Both the position numbers and the translations under genes were made by a program. From NCBI GenBank assembly GCA_910592205.1, contig CAJVPJ010001000.1, forward strand, positions 1 through 13,460: DNA of 13,460 nucleotides, written 5' to 3'. Positions 8,013 to 13,460 of this stretch are shown here, piece by piece (positions within the stretch are counted from its first letter, which is position 1; each line of letters begins with the position of its first letter). The notes under the pieces were generated by a model, which was given only the letters and a program-made list of their open reading frames with translations, was not told the origin of the DNA and did no database searches. This stretch comes from Paraglomus occultum. Its lineage: Eukaryota; Glomeromycota; Glomeromycetes; Paraglomerales; Paraglomeraceae.

Positions 8013-8301
8013 ATGAAACTGATTGTGCTCGATGAACTTTGGACAGAAGAGTCGTTTGCTAATAGCAATTTCTCTATTGCACAAGCTGCTATGGAAAATG
8101 ACTCAATGTGAACCAAGTACTATATTATATATATAATCGAATGTCGCCCAACATATTTGATCACGCACTCAAGTGGGAAATGAGGCCATTATGTTATCAC
8201 ACAAAAGAAAAAATTTTGCAAGATATATTTTCGAAGTGGGCAAAAGTTTCTGTCATGCGTACTTACGTTAAGATGGTCGCAATAAAGAGCGTTCGAATTT
8301 A
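8013..8301 (+). pseudogene. Two overlapping short frames, possibly one frameshifted small gene
   Basis: ATG 8013 opens a 32-codon frame (LIVLDELWTEESFANSNFSI) ending at TGA 8109-8111. A second frame begins at ATG 8108, overlapping it, and runs 64 codons to TAA at about 8300, containing KEKILQDIFSKWAKVSVMRT. The offset fits one indel near 8100 in a former gene of about 100 codons divergent from the BTB-Sel1 gene. No family is recognised, and chance is a real alternative. Confidence 0.25.
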
Positions 8302-8443
8302 ACGGACTATATTATTATTATCGTAATGATTTGTATCACAGAAAGAAAAGTGACACCGATTTACAATCTCAGGCCTATTGAAATTGTGATCCCTTACCCT
8401 ACATCCGCCATACATTAGCGGGAAAAGTTTTATTTACGGTAAG

Positions 8444-8459
8444 TTGCTTTGCAAAGCAA
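8444..8459. repeat. Perfect 16-bp palindrome
   Basis: TTGCTTTGCAAAGCAA is self-complementary without a spacer and lies about 90 bp before the frame at 8537. About 0.2 such sites are expected by chance in a window of this size. It could be a dimeric protein site or a coincidence. Confidence 0.4.
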
Positions 8460-8536
8460 ACAATTTTCTGCCAAAGATGAAAACGTTTAATACGGAAATT
8501 GCTATACGACATAATGGCTCGCACTGAAAAGCTTGA

Positions 8537-8908
8537 TCGGGCGAAATGTTCGTTTATTACATTGACGAGTGTAAAAATGCAGAAAGAGTTAAAGGTCTCA
8601 ATTTGACATTTTTTGATTCACTGTCAGCGGACGAACTAAATCAGGTCAGTTTTTTACTTTGAGACAAAATTCATCGAATGTTTAACGGGAAAAAAGGTGG
8701 GACGCGTTATGTAAAAAATGACAATCTAGTTTTGATTGGATACCCCATCTTAAAAGAGCCAAAATATAAACATTTGAGAAATTGTTACAATAGTCCAAAG
8801 CCGTATCGCAGAAATGTTACGTTCCGATCAATGAAACCTGACAAAATACCGAAGATTGACGAATTCTCCCGACAGAGGAACGGTGGTTATATTCGAAGAT
8901 TTATGTGA
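8537..8908 (+). pseudogene. Unidentified gene with one internal TGA, about 123 codons
   Basis: Frame +2 runs from 8537 to TGA at 8906-8908 with a single internal TGA at 8660-8662. ATGs are at 8546 and 8678. The 38 codons before the stop (MFVYYIDECKNAERVKGLNL, then SLSADELNQ) and the 76 after it ([20 protein letters not shown], then a basic Pro/Lys-rich tail) look like one continuous soluble protein with few Cys or Trp. About eight stops would be expected by chance. The upstream frame +3 (8328-8612) overlaps its 5' end. The product is unknown. The TGA is more likely a decay mutation than recoding. Confidence 0.37.
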
Positions 8909-9085
8909 TGTTACGCCATTTTTCTGTATACCGCCTAACAATAATTCATTCATTGTATGTACGAGCTCCGTTAAGAGCACAATATAATCCAAAATTTTTA
9001 TTAATTTTCGGACAATCGAAAAAGCTTCGAGTTACATAGATTGAACTGATCTTGGAACAATTTTCTCTGGATCTTTTTAGGTTTA

Positions 9086-9400
9086 CTATTGGTATAATTG
9101 CAAGGTTGACAGTTTATTGTGATTGAGCAAGAGAGGATCCTCTCTATATTCGTTTGGGTTGGGATACACCCGCCCGTTAGAACTAGATAAATTATTAAAA
9201 TCATAGATGCGAGTATTCTTTCTGTTCTTGACATAATCGAGCTCCGTGCGTAAAATTTTGTAAATTCTGACGCTACTCAAGCAAAAGTATTTGAGATTGC
9301 TGGTTACATATGTCTTTGCGAAGTAGTCCACAAAAATTTTGTAGTGTTCAGTTAATTGCTTGATTATTAAACCATTGGGCGATACATGAATTCTATCCAT
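9086..9400 (-). CDS. Unidentified 104-codon open frame with decayed flanks in continuity
   Basis: An ATG at 9400 opens a minus-strand frame of 104 codons to TAA near 9086. Composition is protein-like (one Cys, no Trp), with MDRIHVSPNGLIIKQLTEHY, then NRKNTRIYDFNNLSSSNG and a Pro/Asn-rich end. Upstream in the same frame, past TAG 9403-9401 and one further stop, reading continues with HYYELWKSNAIRRLKRARKV (about 9440-9500). Another frame further up carries KYEDFLKFTQ (about 9545-9570). Downstream, an overlapping frame (to 9001) continues with NYTNSKPKKIQRKLFQDQFN. The open frame is therefore probably the middle of a larger broken gene of at least 170 codons, though a small intact gene is possible. 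No family is recognised. A random frame of 104 codons is expected about once in this window. Confidence 0.38.
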   Translation of the reverse strand: MDRIHVSPNGLIIKQLTEHYKIFVDYFAKTYVTSNLKYFCLSSVRIYKILRTELDYVKNRKNTRIYDFNNLSSSNGRVYPNPNEYREDPLLLNHNKLSTLQLYQ

Positions 9401-9598
9401 CTACGTTGGACAAAGATGCATGCTCGCATCCTTTTATGCGCCGACTTTCCTTGCTCGTTTAAGTCTTCTAATAGCATTTGACTTCCATAACTCGTAATAA
9501 TGCACCGCGTAAGTATCGTCAAATGTGCGAATTTTGTGTAAATTTCAAGAAGTCTTCATACTTTAGTTCGCAATATTTATTACATTGTCTTGCTTTAA

Positions 9599-9757
9599 CA
9601 TCGTGTATTCCAGTATACTAATGCGTCGCAAGAAAAACAGATAACAATGCAATGCTTATTGTTGGAGCGTATGAACTACCGTCTAGAAATTGTATCAACG
9701 CTCGGGCTTCAAAAATCTATTAATAATCATACTATTATTATTTCTGAAACACATTGA
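9599..9757 (+). pseudogene. Unidentified reading-frame fragment, 52 codons
   Basis: Frame +2 is open from 9599 to TGA 9755-9757 and contains MQCLLLERMNYRLEIVSTLG and a Thr/Ile-rich end. It is divergent from the minus-strand fragments at 9001-9570. Length is not significant, and composition is the only support. Confidence 0.15.
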
Positions 9758-10739
9758 GCGTTCCCAGATTCGCTCTTTCCACGCACCAGGAGTTTCTCCA
9801 ATATGTACTTATGGTATCCGTTACTCTCCAAGAGCGTAACGTTCATAATAACTGTAATTTTAAGTGAGAGATATTAGCAATTTTTAAGATATTACTGTTG
9901 CATGTGAGAAAGAGATGAAGATTTTACATGCTTAATTATATTAAATGATCGACATAAAATCGTATTTATACTTTTTTGTTGAGAATATAAAATTCTGGTA
10001 TCTCTCAATTAAAATGATATAAATTTTATTGGTGCTTGTTCGAAAAGATGCAGAGTTTTCGATTTGAATTTTTATGTTTACTAGTAAAATCTTGTAACGA
10101 CTTTTGGCAGGGGGGCGTACCTATAAAAATTTTAATTTTTTTTTACGTTTTCGGAACTTATATAGTTAAAAACTTTGTATTGGTAGCACACTATACGATA
10201 ACAAAATTTCGTTTCAGTATTCAAATCTTAACCCATTAAATTTTATTTAATCCTATAAACAGAAAATCTATTTCGAGCAAAACTGTAGCAACGTTTTATT
10301 TTAATCTTCCATCGCGACATTTATTTTATGTGACCACGAACGCACAGTATAATAATAACACCATTTATTGCTAGATGATTTCTGACGTTTTCTAACAAAG
10401 CGACGTATTACGATCTCATTTTTTTATTAGTACGCGTTTTGCTGTTAAGATGTCAGCTAACATTATTTTTTTACCATTCATCGCTTTCAGCTGGGCCATT
10501 AAACATATATCTTGTTCGAATCTAGAGAGAACTTGAAAAGCGTAAATTCGACAACTTTTCCAAATTATTTTCGGGCAACTATAATTGCAACTTAACTCTA
10601 AGAAACATTAATATCGCTTTCATATTCCGTAAATTTGCGCTATTTGTCATACCAGAAATCCTATATATAAATTTTATTTTTGTAATTCTTTTTTCGCACC
10701 ATATTTGATAATTGTCTACCAACACTAACTATAACAGCT
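9758..10739. other. AT-rich interval without a recognisable gene
   Basis: This stretch is more AT-rich than its surroundings, with many T- and A-runs and short stop-limited frames. A 67-codon plus frame at 10036-10239 is hydrophobic and Phe/Ile-rich, as expected of a translated AT-rich spacer, and is not called. A tRNA B-box-like GTTCGAATC near 10513 lacks an A-box and cloverleaf. No terminal repeats or transposase pieces were seen. The lower edge may hold the 3' flank of the broken Crinkler gene. Confidence 0.5.
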
Positions 10740-11830
10740 GAAACGTTTGTCAGCTCAGAAACATCTATACCCAATTTCAGCATCATATCTGATGATCCTA
10801 GCAACTGCACATATTATTCCTTTCCATCAGGAAACAATAACCTGACACTTTCAAAGTTTTCATTGCACATAGCATATACAACGTTCTGTTTTGTTTCAGG
10901 TTGAACTATCACAGCAATACTTAGAGCACCTGATAGAAAATATAACATGCCTGGACCATTACCATCAAATCTCATCTGTCATCACGAATAGCTCATACCA
11001 ACATCCACTGTTTTGACTCTGTCTAATGTCAATAATCACATACTCTTTTGCATAATCCATTATCACACTGTAGGTTCCATCATCAAGAAATCTCTTCACA
11101 TTGGTTGCCTCCTGAATACAACTTGAACAGAAATTGAAACATGCCATTGTTTCGCTGGAACACGCTTGAAAAATTTATGGCAACCATCTAGTGCCTGCGG
11201 ACAGACATATTCGGGATCTATATTCCTGATCACTGAACGGCTGTGAGACATGTTCCTCTCCCTTCTCACCATCTTGCAAAAGCTCAATGGCCCAGTTCTT
11301 ATGATCATTTACACAACCAAATACAAATACAGCACCAACATCCACTGAGGCATGAGTATGAGTAGTCTCTGGAAGGATCTGCATTGCTGCTCAATACTAC
11401 TCCATCTGCCACACCCATTCCAAGAGTTGACCATCAATGCCACAATCTGAAGAAGTTTATATTGCTGTGCAATCTTCCACCCCGCTCTCCCAAGGATTCG
11501 GCGGACGTTATACGCTAATATTGTTTCTGGAGCGCCCGTGTCCACAACAGCTTACCGTTATCTCTAGCTTCATTATATTAATACTCTAGTATGGCAGAAC
11601 TTGCATTCCCCGTTCCAACTCTTGAATATGTCCCAAAATAACTCACTACCATTTGCTGGTTCAATTGTTCCGACCTCCGTTTATAAGTATTTGAACTCAC
11701 ACCCATCAACCGCTTAAACTCATCCTCAAACAAAAAACCAATTGTTCGAATTAAGGAGGTAATGTTCTAGCAATTGGGCAAGGGCTGTTTTGCCGCCGGC
11801 CATTGGTGGAGAATGTGCCTCAGACAATAT
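10740..11830 (-). pseudogene. Broken Crinkler-type (CRN/CR) effector-like gene: P-loop NTPase plus PD-(D/E)XK-like nuclease remnants
   Basis: Reading the minus strand from high to low coordinates, recognisable segments follow in the correct order but in all three frames. A Walker A-like P-loop, SPPMAGGKTALAQLLEHYL, lies near 11760-11815. FEDEFKRLMGVS follows near 11720. A WVWQMEYY...ILPE segment and DVGAVF lie near 11333-11420. NWAIELLQDGE lies near 11261-11297, YVIIDIRQ near 11019-11040, and a C-terminal FESVRLLFPDGKE ends at 10814. The DVG...NWAIELL...IIDIR series is the signature I associate with the REase-like nuclease domain of Crinkler-RHS-type proteins; the P-loop matches their NTPase module. 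At least six frame changes occur within otherwise continuous coding, with in-frame stops near 11575, 11413 and 10814, and no intron-sized gaps explain them. Family members are regarded as transposon- or conflict-derived effectors acting in the nucleus; this copy is dead. No CRN header domain was recognised. Readable sequence continues in frame to about 10663. Confidence 0.75.
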
Positions 11831-11929
11831 TTTTATGTTCGGTGCTTACTTATTACACCTTCATTAGTATTAGGGGTTTGGGCGGCACAGTGATGCGAGG
11901 CACTGAGCTTGGTGTTGGGTACGAGGGAG

Positions 11930-12265
11930 TCAATCTTGAAGATGAGACCGTTTGTAAGAAGGAAGGGACAATAAAAAAATTGTTTGATCGTCTATCCAAA
12001 AGACTATTACGCCTGTGGTGTATAGCCAAATTCTGATTGGAGTAGGCGTATCCTGCTCAGGATCATCTAGCTATACCAATTGCCGACGAGGTTTAACTGT
12101 ATAATGAACAAAAGAATGGGAAAGAGAGAGAACGTTAATCGATATTGCAAAGGCTCTCACAGGTCCATAGATATAAGATAAGAGCATTCGAACTATTCTC
12201 TCCCGAATTTCCTCTTTAACCCATAACAAATTCAAGCATAAATCTAGATCTGCTACGACTCTGCT
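11930..12265 (-). pseudogene. Possible 5' part of the broken Crinkler-type gene
   Basis: This minus-strand frame is open for 112 codons except for a single TAG at 12073-12071, where about seven stops would be expected by chance. It is in the same frame as the P-loop segment at 11803, though several stops lie between 11930 and 11830. Visible pieces include KEEIRERIVRMLLSYIYGPV and DDPEQDTPTPIRIW. I see no convincing CRN header motif or domain. It could be the N-terminal region of the Crinkler remnant or unrelated DNA. Confidence 0.25.
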
Positions 12266-12414
12266 CTATGCCAACTATTCACCCCCATATAACCTAGCGC
12301 TGCTATAATTTATTACTAACCTCCGTTCTATACACCTCCGTGCCTGAGAGACTCTTGATATAATCAGGATTGTTTTCGGCGCATAAGCTCATGTGGGTTT
12401 TTTACAATTTCAGT

Positions 12415-12726
12415 GAATGATAATTGTCCGGAGCAAAGCGAAGGACTATTACTGTCTACGCGCTCTGTGAAAAATTCGATCACTCTGTGCGGCACATGAT
12501 CTCGACCAATGATTGAGATTGATGATGATGACGTTATTGATTGCTCCGGACTCGTAATAGTTGCAATCCGCCGCCCCTGAATGACAGATCAAGTTTTTCT
12601 TTACCAATCTGTCAGGTGAATGTCAAAGAATTTTACTGGACAAAGCGAGAACTTTTTACTGCGACAAATCAGATGCTAGACGAATTAGGAAGTCTTCTAG
12701 ATGGGAAATCGGAAGGGTTACTATAA
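12415..12726 (+). pseudogene. Unidentified frameshifted coding remnant
   Basis: Three plus frames carry successive protein-like segments. One is VRSKAKDYYCLRAL (ending at about 12470). One is PMIEIDDDDVIDCSGLVIVA (about 12510-12580). The longest is VNVKEFYWTKRELFTATNQM, then LDELGSLLDGKSEGLL, ending at TAA 12724-12726. The order and lack of overlap fit one former gene with indels. The last part looks like a helical soluble domain. No family is recognised. Confidence 0.28.
12426..12551. repeat. 11-bp inverted repeat with a 104-bp spacer
   Basis: GTCCGGAGCAA (12426-12436) and TTGCTCCGGAC (12541-12551) are perfect reverse complements. The spacer carries protein-like sequence with an Asp run. 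About 0.5 such pairs are expected by chance in this window at this spacing, so it may be accidental. Confidence 0.35.
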
Positions 12727-12763
12727 ACGGATGATCGTAGTCTGCGAAATTATAGCACTATGA

Positions 12764-13160
12764 CTTAATGTGGTAATAAATGGATATGGGAAAGTAAATG
12801 TGTATTTTACAATAGCGGGTACTGATTACTGCGAAATGGACAAAGTCCCGCAAATGCACTACGCTTCGATCATATGGTTATCTCCAGAATTAAAAATAAA
12901 ATTATGGAAAGTTGAATATTTGGAGCCAAATTTACACTTAATAAGCAATAAGAATTGCGAAACATGGTATCGAACGAACTATGATTCACAAATAGGAAGA
13001 TATTTACAATCAACATTGCCGATGATTTATTAGAAATCTGATGCGTGCATGAGAAGAGGAATCCTATAAAAACTGCTTGTTTGAACAAGCAATTATACGT
13101 CTTCATATCAATATACAGTCTTTGAAACCGTATGCTGTTACATTCACGGGACTGCGGTAA
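12764..13160 (+). pseudogene. Unidentified coding remnant, 87-codon open frame plus a frameshifted tail
   Basis: Frame +2 is open from 12764 to TAG 13031-13033 without an ATG at its start; GTG 12770 is the nearest start-like codon. It contains YGKVNVYFTIAGTDYCEMDK and a Trp/Tyr-bearing middle (SPELKIKLWKVEYLEPNLHL). Frame +3 then reads 13053-13160 to TAA with SYKNCLFEQAIIRLHINIQS. The two may be parts of one gene broken by an indel near 13035, and may continue the remnant at 12415-12726. An overlapping minus frame of 107 codons (12870-13193) has a less convincing composition. Confidence 0.32.
13074..13091. repeat. 18-bp near-perfect palindrome
   Basis: TGCTTGTT, a TG spacer and AACAAGCA form an 8-bp inverted repeat with a 2-nt loop, inside the frameshifted tail of the coding remnant. 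Its resemblance in base content to the 16-bp palindrome at 8444-8459 is loose (both contain TTGCTT or TGCTTG cores). It may be chance. Confidence 0.3.
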
Positions 13161-13460
13161 GTTTTTAAATTTTAACATATGAATATACGACAAAGTGTAC
13201 TAGATATCAATGACAATATCATATGAATAATAGAGTGTTGTTCGTAATTACTTCTCTCTTTATCGTAACGACGATCAATGATATTAATATTTTTGTTTGT
13301 CAAGCAGACGCAAAACGACTGTTTTTATGTACGTAGATGAATATATTGCATTTATATTCTTTTCCGCACCGCATATGCAAACACTGCAGGGGCAACGGGA
13401 ACCGGGTTTTACATTCATGAATAGTTGCGTCGGTCTTTGTCCTATCCAACGCAAGAGCCA
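13161..13460. other. Unassigned right edge of the window
   Basis: The interval is AT-rich at first and less so after 13370. A plus frame is open from about 13358 to the window end (MQTLQGQREPGFTFMNSCVG) and could be the start of a gene continuing outside, but 35 codons are not evidence. Nothing else is recognisable. Confidence 0.3.

Noticed and set aside
10036-10239. 67-codon hydrophobic plus-strand frame
   Set aside because: It lies in an AT-rich spacer, where T-rich codons automatically give Phe/Leu/Ile-rich hydrophobic translations.
10490-10530. GTTCGAATC resembling a tRNA T-loop
   Set aside because: No acceptor stem, D-arm or anticodon arm can be folded around it.
11309-11545. VDTGAPETIL in a minus-strand frame, resembling the DTGA active site of a retroviral-type aspartic protease
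   Set aside because: It lies inside the collinear Crinkler remnant, no second protease motif or retrotransposon gene (RT, integrase, gag) is near, and a four-residue match is not sufficient.
11803-12036. 77-codon plus-strand open frame
   Set aside because: It is antisense to the P-loop and upstream part of the Crinkler remnant and has no recognisable domain; treated as a shadow.
12870-13193. 107-codon minus-strand open frame
   Set aside because: It opposes a more protein-like plus frame, and its own translation is rich in Cys, Phe and Ile with no domain. About one random frame of this size is expected.

Overview
The window looks like nuclear DNA of a fungus, most probably an arbuscular mycorrhizal (Glomeromycotina, Rhizophagus-like) species. 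Three recognisable genes support this. One is a six-exon SLC35F-type membrane transporter with short GT-AG introns. One is a two-exon BTB-BACK gene carrying eight Sel1 repeats. One is a broken Crinkler-type (CRN/CR) gene with a P-loop NTPase segment and a PD-(D/E)XK-like nuclease segment. BTB-Sel1 and Crinkler genes are families that expand strongly in Glomeromycotina. The species call is an inference. No rRNA, tRNA, CRISPR array or complete transposon was found.

Layout. Positions 1-3340 hold no intact gene, but many protein-like reading frames lie close together, mostly on + and interrupted by stops and frameshifts (389-889, 925-1434, 1517-1717 minus, 2056-2316, 2519-2764, 2811-3020, 3058-3339). 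The intact transporter gene occupies 3542-5152 (+). At 5153-5960 there are two more stop-limited frames (5423-5668, 5791-5958). The BTB-BACK-Sel1 gene occupies 5961-7912 (-), and its 3' half is a 108-bp tandem array. Positions 7913-9760 hold further broken or short frames (8013-8301, 8537-8908, 9086-9400 minus with flanking pieces, 9599-9757). Positions 9758-10739 are AT-rich with nothing recognisable. The broken Crinkler gene lies at about 10740-11830 (-) and may reach about 12265. Positions 12415-13160 (+) hold another group of broken frames, and the last 300 bases are unassigned.

Interpretation. Two apparently functional host genes sit in DNA that looks like a graveyard of decayed coding sequence. 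The recognisable decayed gene is a Crinkler. The others match no family I can name. Their close packing, small size and mostly intronless look would suit a decayed insertion from a compact genome, such as a large DNA virus or an endobacterium. They would also suit fast-decaying lineage-specific fungal genes. Stop-free runs of 50-60 codons are common by chance in DNA of this composition, so each anonymous fragment is weak alone and is scored low. The genes do not form an operon or pathway. The transporter is probably housekeeping, while the BTB-Sel1 and Crinkler loci belong to the expandable accessory part of such genomes.
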